Below, in pieces: positions 44,342 to 53,984 of a DNA stretch of 64,000 nt. Within the stretch, counting starts at the first letter, position 1. Every line of letters starts with the position of its first letter. Made by a program: the position numbers and the translations under genes. Below the pieces are notes generated by a model, which was not told where the DNA came from, did not search any database, and saw nothing but the letters and a program-made list of their open reading frames with translations. Origin of the DNA: Pseudomonas chlororaphis (GTDB taxonomy: Bacteria > Pseudomonadota > Gammaproteobacteria > Pseudomonadales > Pseudomonadaceae). The DNA is taken from contig NZ_MOAL01000004.1 in the NCBI RefSeq assembly GCF_003731765.1, positions 1 through 64,000 of the forward strand, given 5' to 3'.

Positions 44342-46531
44342 CTAGAAGGTCTGACCCAGGTTCAGGTACAGGGCTTTCTGGTTGTCATCGTTCAAGCCAT
44401 AGCTGAAGTTCAGCGGCCCCAACGGTGTGTCGAAGCCGAGGAACACGCTGGCGGCGTTGATGTAGCCACTGTCGAATTCATTGTCATTGTTCCAGGCCCG
44501 GCCCCGTTCCAGGGAACCGCCGATGTACAGCGGGAAATCCAGTGGCAGGTAGGAGCGCGGGGTCAGGCGCCGGTAGTACACCGCCCGCATCAGGCTGATG
44601 TTCTGCCCGGACAGTGCGTCCTGACGGAACCCCGACAACTGCCGCGCGCCACCGAGTACGAAGCTTGAGGTCACCACTTCGGCTTCATCCAGGGTGCGCC
44701 CGTAGCGGCCGCCGAGAATCACGGTGTCGGGCCCAGAGCTCATGGCCTTGTCCAGTTTGAGCTCCCATTGCCGGTAGCCTTTGTCCGAGCCCAGGTTCGG
44801 CTCGAACTGGCGGAAGGTCAGGCCAATGTCTTCGCCGGCGTGGGGGAAGTAGACGTTGTCCAGGGAGTCGAAGGAGTACTTGAGCTGGTAGTAACCCTCG
44901 CTGAAACTCTCGCTGGGCAAGTCCTGCTCGCCGATACGCACGTCGGCCTTGCCCCAGGCTTCGCCGACACCCAGGCGGATCTCGCCACTGGTGCCGATCT
45001 GCCGCCCCAGGTTAAGGCCGAAACCGTAGCGCTCCAGGCGATATTCGGCGATGGGGTCGTTATCCAGAACGGCCTCGATGTTCTGCGATTCGACGTCGAT
45101 AAAGGGCGCGATGAAGTAGCGTGAGCCGGCATCTAGTGGCTGGTAGAACTCGCTGTACAGTTCCTGTTGATCCCCTATCTGCACCCGAGTCAGCCACTCG
45201 GCGCCCAAGCTGTTGATGCCGTTCATGCGGTAGCTGGCGCCAAGATTGAAGGCGCTGTCCCCGCGCATGTCATCGGACAGATTCAGGCCCAGGCGCAGGT
45301 AGTCGGTGCCGCTGCGTTTGCCTCGGGCGTTGATCACCAGGGTCTGATCCTGGCCTTTGTGGGTCACGCGGTATTGCACCTGTTCGAAGTAGTCGAGGCC
45401 GTACAGGGTGCCCATGTCCCGCTGCAAACGCACCAGGTCCAAGGGTTCGCCTATGGGTTGGCGAATGTAGTAGCGGATCACCTCATCGCTGACTTTCGAG
45501 TCGTTTTCCACCTTGATGGCGGTGATGACCGGTGTGCGCTGGCTCGGCTGGCGAGCGGCGGCGAGTTCAGCGTCCACACGGGGATTGGGCCGCAGGTGCG
45601 CCAGGCGTGCGTCGAGTATTCGGGTCGCGCGGTACCCGGCGTCGATCATTTCCTGGGCACGACCGAAGTCGGCGACGCCGAAGCTCGACAGCGGGGGCTG
45701 GATCAGCACGTCATCCTTGTGCAGTGTCGCCAACTGCTCTTCGGAGTTGCGCCGGGTCATCAGGGTGATGGACTGGGTCAGTACATCCACCACGGTGTTC
45801 AATTGCTTGCGTGAGCGCAGCGGTGTGCCGATATCGACGACGATGGCAATGTCCACGCCCATCTCCCGGGCCACATCCAGGGGGATGTTGTCGGTGATGC
45901 CGCCGTCCACCAGCAACCGGCCATCCAGCTCCACCGGTGCGAACACCGCCGGGATCGACATGCTGGCGCGAATCACCCGGGGCAGGTGGCCTTTGCGGAA
46001 CACCACTTTCTCACCGCTGGCGATATCAGTGGCCACGGCGCGAAAGGGAATGGGCAGTTTGTCGAAGTCGCGGGTATCGCTGACGTGGGCGAATTTGCTT
46101 TCCAGCAACAGAGCCAGGTTCTGCCCCTGGATCACTCCCAGAGGCAAGCCCAGGCTGCCGTCGTCGCGAAAGCTGAGTTTTTGTTTCACCAGGAAGTCCC
46201 GGTCATCCTGCTTGCGGCGAAAGGGTACGTCTTCCCGGGGTGGGGCGTCGGACAGGGCTTGTTTCCAGTCGATCTCCAGGGCGAGCTTTTCCAACTCGTC
46301 GATTTTGTAGCCTGAGGCATACAGCCCGCCGATTACCGCGCCCATGCTGGTGCCGGCGATGGCGTCGAGCTTGATGCCTTGTTCCTCCAGCGCCTTGAGC
46401 ACGCCGATATGGGCCAGGCCACGGGCCGCGCCGCCGGACAATACCAGGCCGATCTTTGGTCGTGGCGCCTCGGCGGCTTGCAGGGTCAGGGGCACGAGGC
46501 AAAGCAGCAGGCAGGTCAACAAACGACGCAT
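44342..46531 (-). CDS. plpD: PlpD-like patatin phospholipase autotransporter (type Vd secretion)
   Basis: The 729-residue protein has a Sec signal peptide ending LTLQAAEA. A patatin domain follows with oxyanion loop SGGAARGLAHIG, nucleophile S62 in GTSMG and the catalytic Asp in VDGGITDN. Next comes a POTRA-like domain (about 315-400, ITAIKVENDSKVSDEVI, GLDYFEQVQYRVTH) and a 16-strand Omp85-like barrel ending in LNLGQTF. This is the domain order of P. aeruginosa PlpD, a class A1 phospholipase. It stands alone between terminator 44275 and the SelW-like gene. Confidence 0.93.
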   Translation of the reverse strand: MRRLLTCLLLCLVPLTLQAAEAPRPKIGLVLSGGAARGLAHIGVLKALEEQGIKLDAIAGTSMGAVIGGLYASGYKIDELEKLALEIDWKQALSDAPPREDVPFRRKQDDRDFLVKQKLSFRDDGSLGLPLGVIQGQNLALLLESKFAHVSDTRDFDKLPIPFRAVATDIASGEKVVFRKGHLPRVIRASMSIPAVFAPVELDGRLLVDGGITDNIPLDVAREMGVDIAIVVDIGTPLRSRKQLNTVVDVLTQSITLMTRRNSEEQLATLHKDDVLIQPPLSSFGVADFGRAQEMIDAGYRATRILDARLAHLRPNPRVDAELAAARQPSQRTPVITAIKVENDSKVSDEVIRYYIRQPIGEPLDLVRLQRDMGTLYGLDYFEQVQYRVTHKGQDQTLVINARGKRSGTDYLRLGLNLSDDMRGDSAFNLGASYRMNGINSLGAEWLTRVQIGDQQELYSEFYQPLDAGSRYFIAPFIDVESQNIEAVLDNDPIAEYRLERYGFGLNLGRQIGTSGEIRLGVGEAWGKADVRIGEQDLPSESFSEGYYQLKYSFDSLDNVYFPHAGEDIGLTFRQFEPNLGSDKGYRQWELKLDKAMSSGPDTVILGGRYGRTLDEAEVVTSSFVLGGARQLSGFRQDALSGQNISLMRAVYYRRLTPRSYLPLDFPLYIGGSLERGRAWNNDNEFDSGYINAASVFLGFDTPLGPLNFSYGLNDDNQKALYLNLGQTF

Positions 46532-46602
46532 CAGGGATCTCGGGGCGAGCGATAAAGCCGGCTATTATAGCGACGCCCTTGCCCCCATGAGCCCGCCGTA
46601 CC

Positions 46603-46890
46603 ATGACTGAACGTAAACCCGAAGTGGTCATCACCTATTGCACCCAGTGCCAGTGGCTGTTGCGTGCCGCCTGGCTGGCCCAGGAGTTGTTGAGCACCTT
46701 CAGTGACGACCTCGGCAAGGTCGCCCTTGAACCCGCGACGGGCGGCACGTTTCGCATCACCTGCGACGGTGTGCAGATATGGGAACGCAAGGCCGATGGC
46801 GGCTTTCCCGAAGCCAAGGTGCTCAAGCAGCGAGTGCGTGACCAGATCGACCCCCAGCGTGACCTGGGGCACAACGACCGCACTCAGTGA
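46603..46890 (+). CDS. SelT/SelW/SelH-family redox protein (Cys form)
   Basis: The 95-residue product has the thioredoxin-like start VVITYCTQCQWLLRAAWLAQELL with C-x-x-C, and GGTFRITCDGVQIWERKADGGFPEAK, hallmarks of the Rdx/SelW family. It uses TGC, not TGA, so it has no selenocysteine. Redox role is likely but the partner is unknown. The end overlaps the convergent EamA gene by seven bases. Confidence 0.92.
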   Translation: MTERKPEVVITYCTQCQWLLRAAWLAQELLSTFSDDLGKVALEPATGGTFRITCDGVQIWERKADGGFPEAKVLKQRVRDQIDPQRDLGHNDRTQ

Positions 46891-47777
46891 GCGCTGGCTT
46901 CCGCTGCCACGTTGTTTTTCTGTGCGCTGCCCGATAACCGACTCGAGACCACGATCGCCACAATGATCAACGCGCCGCCCAGCAGCATGCGCAGCGTGGG
47001 GTTCTCATCGAACAGCAGCCAGGCCACGGTAATCCCGTAGACCGGTTCCAGGGCGAACACCACCGCCGCCGTGCGCGCCTTGATCACCGCCAGGCTGGCG
47101 ACGAATAAGCTATGGGCCAGGCCCGTGCAGAAAATTCCCAGGAGGCTGATCCACAGCCAGTCGATGGCGCGCACGGTGCTCAGCTCCGGCGCGGCAAAGG
47201 CCAGAAGGCACAGGGCGACCACCAGGTTCTGGCACAGCGCGGCCTGTACGGCGGGAACGCGGGAGGACGTGGCGCGGTTGTTCAGCGACAGCAGGCTGAA
47301 CAGCAGGCCCGAGGCTACGGCCCACAGCAGACCGCTGGTGGCCTGGCTGGCCAGATCGAAGTCCGGCGTGACCAGGACCAGGCCGACGCTGACCAGGGCC
47401 ACCAGGACCATTTCGTTGAGGCGAATCCGCTCGCGGAAGATCAGGCCCTCAAGGATGACGGTGAATGCCGGGAAGCTGGCAAAGCCCAGGGTGGCGATGG
47501 CCACACCCGCGACTTTCACCGCGATAAAGAAACTCACCCAGTGCCCGGCCAGCAGCAGGCCGCTGAGCAGCAGGCGGCGCAGGTCGCCTGCGTTCATGGC
47601 TTGCCAGGACGTGCGGCTGGCCCAGCGGGCGAAGACGCTCAGGGCCAGCACCGCGAAGAGGGCGCGACCAAACACGATCACGGCCGGTGAGGCGGCGGCG
47701 AGTTTGCCGAATACGCCTGTAAGGCCGAACATCAGCGCGCCGATATGCAGGGCGCCAAGGGCAGTGCGCGGAGTCAT
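46884..47777 (-). CDS. EamA-family (DMT) transporter
   Basis: The 297-residue inner-membrane protein has ten membrane segments in two EamA halves (ALHIGALMFGLTGVFGKLAA at the start; VFALEPVYGITVAWLLFDE in the second). It is an exporter of the drug/metabolite superfamily with unknown substrate. The AraC gene upstream reads in the same direction 117 bases away and might control it. Confidence 0.92.
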   Translation of the reverse strand: MTPRTALGALHIGALMFGLTGVFGKLAAASPAVIVFGRALFAVLALSVFARWASRTSWQAMNAGDLRRLLLSGLLLAGHWVSFFIAVKVAGVAIATLGFASFPAFTVILEGLIFRERIRLNEMVLVALVSVGLVLVTPDFDLASQATSGLLWAVASGLLFSLLSLNNRATSSRVPAVQAALCQNLVVALCLLAFAAPELSTVRAIDWLWISLLGIFCTGLAHSLFVASLAVIKARTAAVVFALEPVYGITVAWLLFDENPTLRMLLGGALIIVAIVVSSRLSGSAQKNNVAAEASAH

Positions 47778-47894
47778 TGCAATCCTTAAATGCAGCGGGG
47801 CGAGTGCCCTTTAGGGTGTGTACAGGTAGGCGGACAGTCTACGGGCCCGGCGAGGAGGGCGTCTGTCGCCAGGCTCGCGTGTTTTGTCGACGGC

Positions 47895-48653
47895 CTAGCG
47901 CTTTCCCACGGCACGGCGCAGGGCGCCCGGGGATGCGCCGAACTCCCGCAGCATGGCGGCGGCAAAGGCACTTTGGGAACTGTAGCCGACCCGGCTGGCC
48001 ACTTCGCCAATCGGCCATTCGGATTCGCGCAGCAATGCGGCCGCCTTGTGCAGGCGTCGGCTGCGGATGTAATCCATGGGCGTCTGCCCACATTCGGCCA
48101 TGAAGCGTGCATGCAGGCGGGCGCTGGACAGACCGGCGACCCGCGCCAGGTCGGCCACTTGCAGTGGGTAGGCCGCGTACTGGTCGATGTGCTCATTGAG
48201 CGCCGCATACGGCAGGCGGCGGCCACCGATACTCGTCGCGGTGTTGCCGTTGAGGCTGGCCAGCAGCAAGACCGCGCCTTGCTGGGCGATCAACGGGTCA
48301 TGCACCGGGCTTTGTGCCAGCCAACTGACCAATTGGCTTTGCGCGGGCGCCAGGGGCAGGCGGCCGGGGTGGTCGAGCAGGCGACGACTGGCATCGGCGT
48401 GATCCCCCAGGGACTGGCCAAGCCATTGGTCACTGGGCACGTCCAGCACCAGGCAATGGCTGCCTTTGGGGCTGCCACAGGCATGATGGGCGCCGCCGGG
48501 CACCACCATCAGGCTTTGCTGCACCACTTGGCTGCCCAGGCCGTCCACCTCGAAATCCAGGCGCCCGGACAGGCCGAACACCAGTTGCGCGTGTTCATGG
48601 CTGTGGGCGATCAGGTCGTGGCTGTAGTGGCGTAGCGTGAGGATTGCACCCAT
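47895..48653 (-). CDS. AraC-family transcriptional regulator
   Basis: ATG 48653 has AAGGAG upstream; the 27-residue extension of the open frame is unlikely. The 252-residue product has an N-terminal cupin-like sensor (YSHDLIAHSHEHAQLVFGLSG, FEVDG, SLMVVPGGAHHACG) and a C-terminal double helix-turn-helix (DLARVAGLSSARLHARFMAE, ASRVGYSSQSAFAAAMLREF). It lies directly upstream of the EamA exporter in the same orientation, so it is a candidate regulator of it. Confidence 0.92.
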   Translation of the reverse strand: MGAILTLRHYSHDLIAHSHEHAQLVFGLSGRLDFEVDGLGSQVVQQSLMVVPGGAHHACGSPKGSHCLVLDVPSDQWLGQSLGDHADASRRLLDHPGRLPLAPAQSQLVSWLAQSPVHDPLIAQQGAVLLLASLNGNTATSIGGRRLPYAALNEHIDQYAAYPLQVADLARVAGLSSARLHARFMAECGQTPMDYIRSRRLHKAAALLRESEWPIGEVASRVGYSSQSAFAAAMLREFGASPGALRRAVGKR

Positions 48654-48785
48654 CCCGTTCTCCTTGGCAGACGGGCAGTTTACACCGGCTGCCGGGGCGT
48701 GGGCGCTGTCATGGGACTGCCGTATTTGTGTCATGGGCTATTAACCCCTGGGGCGCAAGCTCGCAAAAAATCCAGGAGCCTGCCC

Positions 48786-49607
48786 ATGACAAGTGCCGAA
48801 CTCGCCAGACCCAGCCGCAAACAACGGGTGCGGACCTTGTGGATTTCCGATGTGCACCTCGGCACCCGGGATTGCCAGGCGGAGCATCTTTCGCAGTTTC
48901 TCAAGGGTTATCACGCCGACCGCATCTACCTGGTAGGCGACATCATCGACGGCTGGAAGCTGCGCGGCGGCATGTACTGGCCCCAGGCGCATACCAACGT
49001 CATTCGTCGCCTGCTGACCATGAGCAAGCGTGGCACCGAAGTGATCTACGTGACTGGCAACCATGACGAGTTCCTGCGCCGCTATTCGAAGCTGATCCTG
49101 GGCAATATCCAGTTGGTGGACGAGGCGGTGCATGTGACGGCCGACGGTCGTCACTTGTTGGTGATTCACGGCGATCAGTTCGATGTCATCACGCGCTATC
49201 ACCGCTGGCTGGCCTTTCTTGGCGATTCGGCCTACGAGTTCACCCTGACCCTCAACCGTTGGCTCAACCATTGGCGTGCGCGCTACGGTTATGGCTACTG
49301 GTCGCTGTCGGCCTATCTCAAGCACAAGGTGAAAACCGCCGTCAGCTTTATCAGCGACTTCGAAGAAGCCATCGCCCACGAATGCGTGAAGCGCGAGCTG
49401 CATGGGGTGGTGTGCGGGCACATTCACCATGCCGAGATTCGCAAGGTTGGTGGCGTGGACTACCTCAATTGTGGCGACTGGGTGGAGTCCTGCACCGCGT
49501 TGATCGAGCACTGGGACGGCACCATCGAACTTTATCGGCTGGCCGACGCCCAGGCGCGTGAGGCCCAGGGCAAGGCGGATCTGATCAAGGTGCAAGAGCC
49601 CGCTTAG
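48786..49607 (+). CDS. UDP-2,3-diacylglucosamine diphosphatase-like metallophosphoesterase
   Basis: ATG 48786 (MTSAELARPSRKQRV) has AGGAG ten bases upstream. The 273-residue protein has the complete metal-binding set DVHLG, GDIIDGW, GNHDE, HGDQFD and GHIHHAEI, and LpxH-like YWSLSAYLKHKVKTAVSFI. It is of the LpxH2/'UDP-2,3-diacylglucosamine pyrophosphatase-like' type. Such proteins are often second copies beside the real lpxH, so its natural substrate is not certain. Confidence 0.88.
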   Translation: MTSAELARPSRKQRVRTLWISDVHLGTRDCQAEHLSQFLKGYHADRIYLVGDIIDGWKLRGGMYWPQAHTNVIRRLLTMSKRGTEVIYVTGNHDEFLRRYSKLILGNIQLVDEAVHVTADGRHLLVIHGDQFDVITRYHRWLAFLGDSAYEFTLTLNRWLNHWRARYGYGYWSLSAYLKHKVKTAVSFISDFEEAIAHECVKRELHGVVCGHIHHAEIRKVGGVDYLNCGDWVESCTALIEHWDGTIELYRLADAQAREAQGKADLIKVQEPA

Positions 49608-49615
49608 CAGCGTCG

Positions 49616-50206
49616 TCAGGCCGCGCTGTTGGACGCCATGGCCGCCTTGTACAAAGAGTTTTTGGGTTCGGCGAACAGGCGTTCGAGCATGGGTTCGAAG
49701 AAGCTCAGGGGCAGGGTGTCGTAGGTTGGATCGAAGGCCGCGGCGTCGTACTTGGCGCAGAACTCGGCGGTACGCAGGTACAGCGGGTGCCCCTTGAATT
49801 GCTCGCGCAGGTGCCGGTCCATGCCCAGGTGGTGGAAAAAGTAGTAGCCCTGGAAAACCCCGTGCTGCTGCACCATCCACAGGTTTTCGGCGCTCACGAA
49901 GGGCTTGAGAATGGCCGCGGCGATGTCCGGGTGGTTGAAGCTGCCGAGGGTGTCGCCGATGTCGTGAAGCAAGGCGCACACCACGTATTCCTCATCACGC
50001 CCGTCGTGCCAGGCGCGGGTGGCGGTTTGCAGTGAATGGGTCAGGCGGTCCACCGGGAAACCGCCAAAATCGCCGTCGAGCAACTTCAGGTGGGTGAGGA
50101 TTCGAGCCGGCAATTGTCGTGCGTATGCACTGAAGTCCGTGGCAATGATCGCCCAGTCTTCCTGGGTGCCATCCTGCATATGGGTGAAGCGGGCATGCGT
50201 GCTCAT
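49616..50206 (-). CDS. HD-domain phosphohydrolase (PhnZ/MIOX-like)
   Basis: The 196-residue soluble protein has the HD metal ligands RLTHSLQTATRAW, LLHDIGDTLGSFNH, QQHGVFQGYYFFHHLG and FCAKYDAAAFDP. The pattern is that of the di-iron HD proteins related to PhnZ and inositol oxygenase (HHLG). The reaction is unknown. It reads convergently toward the LpxH-like gene with an eight-base gap. Confidence 0.88.
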   Translation of the reverse strand: MSTHARFTHMQDGTQEDWAIIATDFSAYARQLPARILTHLKLLDGDFGGFPVDRLTHSLQTATRAWHDGRDEEYVVCALLHDIGDTLGSFNHPDIAAAILKPFVSAENLWMVQQHGVFQGYYFFHHLGMDRHLREQFKGHPLYLRTAEFCAKYDAAAFDPTYDTLPLSFFEPMLERLFAEPKNSLYKAAMASNSAA

Positions 50207-50296
50207 CGGCCACTCTCTTATTGTTCAGGGTTCGACTGCAGGCCCGGGCGCCACGGCCACGGAGGCTGCGCGGGATGGCTGGCTGTCCGGTAACGC

Positions 50297-50680
50297 CTAA
50301 AAGGGCACTTTGCCGAGGATCATGTCGCGGTACATGACGAAGTCCCCCAGCAGGCTGTAGAGCGGGTGCTGGAAGGTGGCGGGGCGGTTCTTTTCAAAGA
50401 AGAAATGCCCGATCCAGGCGAAGCTGTAGCCGGCCAGGGGCAGGGCCAGCAGCAGTAGCCAGGCCCCCTTGCCAATGGCGAAGGCGAGAATGAAGATCAC
50501 CAGGCTGGTGCCAATGAAATGCAGGCGACGGCAGGTGCTGTTGTTGTGTTCCGTCAGGTAGTAGGGGTAGAACTCGGCGAAGCTGTTGAATTGTCTGGTG
50601 TTTTCCACGGCCGCGCTCTCTTGGATGGTGGTTCTGCTGGCGGGATGGGCTGCGGGCAGCCTATTTGAGTCTAGAGTCAT
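50297..50680 (-). CDS. Mpo1-like DUF962 membrane protein
   Basis: The 127-residue product has the DUF962 signature NSFAEFYPYYLTEHNNSTCRRLHFIG and SFAWIGHFFFEKNRPATFQHP. Two or three membrane segments lie between. Yeast Mpo1 in this family is a 2-hydroxy fatty acid dioxygenase with Fe-binding His residues; here H at TEHN, RRLH, IGH and FQHP are preserved. A GTG at 50608 (MENTRQFN) is an alternative shorter start and may be the true one. Confidence 0.85.
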   Translation of the reverse strand: MTLDSNRLPAAHPASRTTIQESAAVENTRQFNSFAEFYPYYLTEHNNSTCRRLHFIGTSLVIFILAFAIGKGAWLLLLALPLAGYSFAWIGHFFFEKNRPATFQHPLYSLLGDFVMYRDMILGKVPF

Positions 50681-50768
50681 CGTTGGTTGTCGCCAGTGAC
50701 AATGGGCGCCACTTTAGTATCCTTGAAATATTGGCCGTGGCATGCGGCTCACCATGTAAGAAAACGCC

Positions 50769-51830
50769 ATGAGCGAACGAACGACTTCTGCAAGCTGGGC
50801 CATGGGCATTGTCAAAGCCCTGGAAATGGACGGCCTGGATTGCCGGGCATTGTTCAAGCATTTGGGGCTTGATTACGCGGCGCTGGACGACCCCGATGCG
50901 CGCTTTCCCCAGGACTCCATGACCCGCCTTTGGCAGCGTGCGGTGGAGCTTTCCGGCAATCCGGCGATTGGCTTGAACATGGGCAAGGTGGTGCGGCCGG
51001 CCTCCTTTCACGTGGCCGGCTATGCACTGATGTCGAGCCGGACCCTGGCCGAGGGGTTCCAGCGACTGGTGCGCTATCAGCGAATCATCGCCGAAAGCGC
51101 CGACTTGAGTTTCCGCCTGCTGCCTGAAGGGTATGCCCTGATCCTGACGGTGCATGGCGATCACCTGCCGCCGACCCGACAAAGCGCCGAAGCCTCCCTG
51201 GCGTGTGCCTTGGCGCTGTGCGGCTGGTTGACCGGGCGTACGCTGCATCCGCGCAAGGTGCTGGTGCAGGGGGCCGAGCCTGTGGATGTGGAGCCCTACA
51301 AGCAGGCCTTTCATGCACCGCTGTTGTTCAACGCGCCTTACGATGCGCTGATTTTCGAGCGTGCCGACATGGAGGCGCCCCTGCCGACCGCCAATGAAGC
51401 CATGGCTTTACTGCATGACCGTTTTGCCGGTGAGTACCTGGCGCGTTTTTCCGAAAGCCGGGTCACCCACCAGGCGCGCCAGGTGCTATGTCGGCTGTTG
51501 CCTCAGGGCGAGCCCAAGCGCGAGATGGTGGCGCAGACCCTTCATCTGTCCCAGCGCACCCTGCAGCGCCGGTTGCAGGAGGAGGGTACGAGCTTTCAGA
51601 CCTTGCTCGACGACACTCGTCGTGAGCTGGCCGAGCAGTACCTGGCGCAGCCGCGCATGACCTTGCTGGAAATCGCCTACTTGCTGGGTTTTGCCGATCC
51701 GAGCAATTTCTTTCGCGCGTTCAGGCGCTGGTTCGACACCACGCCCAGTGAGTACCGGGCGCGCTTGCAGGAGTCGCCGGCGCCGGTCAGTGGCGCCAGA
51801 ACGCCGGAATGCACAACACAAACACCGTAA
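50769..51830 (+). CDS. AraC-family regulator with N-terminal arabinose-binding-like domain
   Basis: The 353-residue product has an N-terminal ligand domain of the OruR/ArgR-like AraC subgroup (about 1-200; LWQRAVELSGNPAIGLNMGK, RYQRIIAESADLSF). The C-terminal HTH pair is VAQTLHLSQRTLQRRLQEEG and IAYLLGFADPSNFFRAFRRW. The last 44 bases overlap the 3' end of the convergent trkH. The regulated operon is not evident in the window. Confidence 0.92.
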   Translation: MSERTTSASWAMGIVKALEMDGLDCRALFKHLGLDYAALDDPDARFPQDSMTRLWQRAVELSGNPAIGLNMGKVVRPASFHVAGYALMSSRTLAEGFQRLVRYQRIIAESADLSFRLLPEGYALILTVHGDHLPPTRQSAEASLACALALCGWLTGRTLHPRKVLVQGAEPVDVEPYKQAFHAPLLFNAPYDALIFERADMEAPLPTANEAMALLHDRFAGEYLARFSESRVTHQARQVLCRLLPQGEPKREMVAQTLHLSQRTLQRRLQEEGTSFQTLLDDTRRELAEQYLAQPRMTLLEIAYLLGFADPSNFFRAFRRWFDTTPSEYRARLQESPAPVSGARTPECTTQTP

Positions 51831-53241
51831 TGATCTCCAGGCGGCCGAGGAGCATGCCCAGGGACAGAATCCATTTGGCGGCATCCGGCAAGGTAGAGAA
51901 ATTACCCGCCGGGCCAATGGTTTCACCCAGCCCCGGGCCGACGCCGGAGACGGTGCTGGCAGCGCCAGTCAGCGCGGTCATCCAGTCCAGGCCCAGCAGA
52001 GACAAGGCCAGGGCAATCATGCAGATGGTGATGGCGAAGAAGAACGAAAAGGTCAGGATCGAGCGCACGATTTCTTCGTCGAGGCGATGGCCGTTGTACT
52101 TCTGCTTGATCACTGCCCGAGGGTGGATCAGTTGATTGAGGTTGGCCTTGAGCAGGATGTAGGCGACCTGGAAGCGGAAGATCTTGATGCCCCCTGCCGT
52201 CGAGCCCGAGCAGCCGCCGACAAAGCCCAGGTAGAAAAACAGCATCAGCGAGAAGTTGCCCCACAGGCTGTAGTCACCCAGGGCAAAGCCGGTGGTGGTG
52301 ACCACTGACGTCACGTTCAGCGCCACGTGACGCAACGCGTCCAGCCAGTGCAGGTTGGTGGTCCACCAGTACCAGGTGCCGAGCACCAGCCAGGTCACCA
52401 GTAGCAGGCCGAGCAGCCCTTGCACTTGTTGGTCCTTGATCAGCGCCCGGCGGTTGCCTCGCAAGGTGGCGACATACAGGGTGAAGGGCAGGCTGCCGAG
52501 GATCATCACCACCACTGCGACCCAATGCACGGCGGGCTGTTCCCAGTGTGCCAGTGATGCGTCCGAGGTCGAGAAACCGCCGGTAGAGATAGCCGACATC
52601 GAGTGGTTGATGGCATCGAATATATTCATCCCCGCCCACCAGAACGCCAGGCTGCCGAGGATGGTGATGCCGACGTAGGCGGCGACGATCAGGCGCGCCA
52701 CCATGTGCGAGCGCGGCATGACCTTTTCCGAACGGTCCGAAGACTCGGTCTGGAACAGGCGCATGCCACCGATGCGCAGCAACGGCAGAATCGCGACCGC
52801 CATGCCGATAAAGCCGATGCCCCCCAGCCAGTGCAGCAAGGAGCGCCACATCAGGATGCCCGGAGACATGTTGTCCAGGCCGCTGAGCACAGTGGCGCCG
52901 GTGGCGGTGATGCCCGACATGCTTTCGAAGAACGAATCGGTGTAGCTGATGTGCTGGGTCAGCAGGAACGGCAGGGCGGCAAAGATGCACACCACCACCC
53001 AACTGGAGACCGTCAGCAAATACATGTCCCGAGGGCGCAAGTGCACATGTTCCGGGCGCCCGGGGATCACCAGGGCCAAGCCGGCAATAAAGGTGATCAT
53101 GCTGGCCCAGAGAAAGGACGGCAGGTCGCTGGTGCGTTCGAAAATCACCAGGGTTGCCATCGGAATGACCATGGCGATAGCCAGGGTGATCAAGAAGATG
53201 CCGATGATGAAACCAATGATGCGTAAGGTCGGCAACGCCAT
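51787..53241 (-). CDS. trkH: TrkH-family potassium uptake channel
   Basis: The 484-residue inner-membrane protein has the four pore-loop signatures of the Trk/Ktr/HKT group: ESMSGITATGATVL, NHSMSAISTGGFSTS, LNVTSVVTTTGFALG and GAASTVSGVGPGLG. It moves K+ with TrkA as cytoplasmic regulator (not in this window). The end overlaps the convergent AraC gene by 44 bases. P. aeruginosa has trkH near the cpx genes, matching the position here. Confidence 0.95.
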   Translation of the reverse strand: MALPTLRIIGFIIGIFLITLAIAMVIPMATLVIFERTSDLPSFLWASMITFIAGLALVIPGRPEHVHLRPRDMYLLTVSSWVVVCIFAALPFLLTQHISYTDSFFESMSGITATGATVLSGLDNMSPGILMWRSLLHWLGGIGFIGMAVAILPLLRIGGMRLFQTESSDRSEKVMPRSHMVARLIVAAYVGITILGSLAFWWAGMNIFDAINHSMSAISTGGFSTSDASLAHWEQPAVHWVAVVVMILGSLPFTLYVATLRGNRRALIKDQQVQGLLGLLLVTWLVLGTWYWWTTNLHWLDALRHVALNVTSVVTTTGFALGDYSLWGNFSLMLFFYLGFVGGCSGSTAGGIKIFRFQVAYILLKANLNQLIHPRAVIKQKYNGHRLDEEIVRSILTFSFFFAITICMIALALSLLGLDWMTALTGAASTVSGVGPGLGETIGPAGNFSTLPDAAKWILSLGMLLGRLEIITVFVLCIPAFWRH

Positions 53242-53360
53242 GAAATCCGCTCGGGCTGGTTGGGAAGGGCGCCATTCTACCTGTGGGGCAGGCCATGTAA
53301 ACCGGCACCCCGCCGGCAGATACCCTAGAATAGCCGGACATTTTTTTCAGGAGGTGGCCG

Positions 53361-53927
53361 ATGGAGGCTCTCGACGCTTTGCTCAACCGTGTTTCCGTGC
53401 CGCGCTTGCTGGACCCGGCGCCCACCGCGGCGCAACGTGAGGCATTGTTCGCCGCGGCCTTGCGTGCGCCGGACCATGGTCAGTTGCGGCCTTGGCGTTT
53501 CTTGACCGTGGAAGGCCGGGCCCGGGAGCAACTGGGCGAGTTGCTGGCAGAAGCGGTGCAGTTGCAAGGTGCAGACGTGACCCAGGCCGCGCTGGACAAG
53601 GCTCGTGCGATGCCGCTGCGCGCGCCGTTGGTGGTTGTGGTGGTGGCCCGGTTGCAGGAGCACTTCAAGGTGCCGAAGTCCGAGCAGTTACTGGCGGCCG
53701 GCTGTGCAGCCCACGGCATTTTGCTGGCGGCTTACGCTCAGGGTATCGGCGCGGTCTGGCGCACCGGCGAGCTGTCCTATTCGGCCCATGTGGCCAAGGG
53801 CTTGGGCCTGGAGGCCGGTGAAGAAATCATCGCCTTCTTGTACTTGGGCACGCCGCTGAATGAACCCCGGGTTGCCCCCAAGGAAGATACCGCAGCGTTT
53901 GTCAGCGCCTGGTCTGGCGCGAACTGA
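53361..53927 (+). CDS. YdjA-like nitroreductase-family protein
   Basis: The 188-residue FMN-binding-type protein has RAPDHGQLRPWRFLTVEGRAR at the front and AAGCAAHGILLAAYAQGIGAVWRTGEL and IAFLYLGTPL later, as in E. coli YdjA. It is a minimal nitroreductase, probably a dimer; the substrate is unknown. It reads from a promoter between trkH and itself, and ends near the hairpin at 53947. Confidence 0.92.
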   Translation: MEALDALLNRVSVPRLLDPAPTAAQREALFAAALRAPDHGQLRPWRFLTVEGRAREQLGELLAEAVQLQGADVTQAALDKARAMPLRAPLVVVVVARLQEHFKVPKSEQLLAAGCAAHGILLAAYAQGIGAVWRTGELSYSAHVAKGLGLEAGEEIIAFLYLGTPLNEPRVAPKEDTAAFVSAWSGAN

Positions 53928-53946
53928 CGGGTGTTTCTGGCGGTGG

Positions 53947-53978
53947 TTGGGTGAGCCCGTCCGGGGCCTCACCCAACC
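53947..53978. terminator. Hairpin between the nitroreductase and the sensor kinase gene
   Basis: gttgggtgag / ctcacccaac ten-pair stem between two convergent genes; no U tract. Confidence 0.6.
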
Positions 53979-53984
53979 TGAATC

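Noticed and set aside
46603..46890. Possible selenoprotein
   Set aside because: The SelW-like motif uses TGC at both Cys positions and there is no in-frame TGA.
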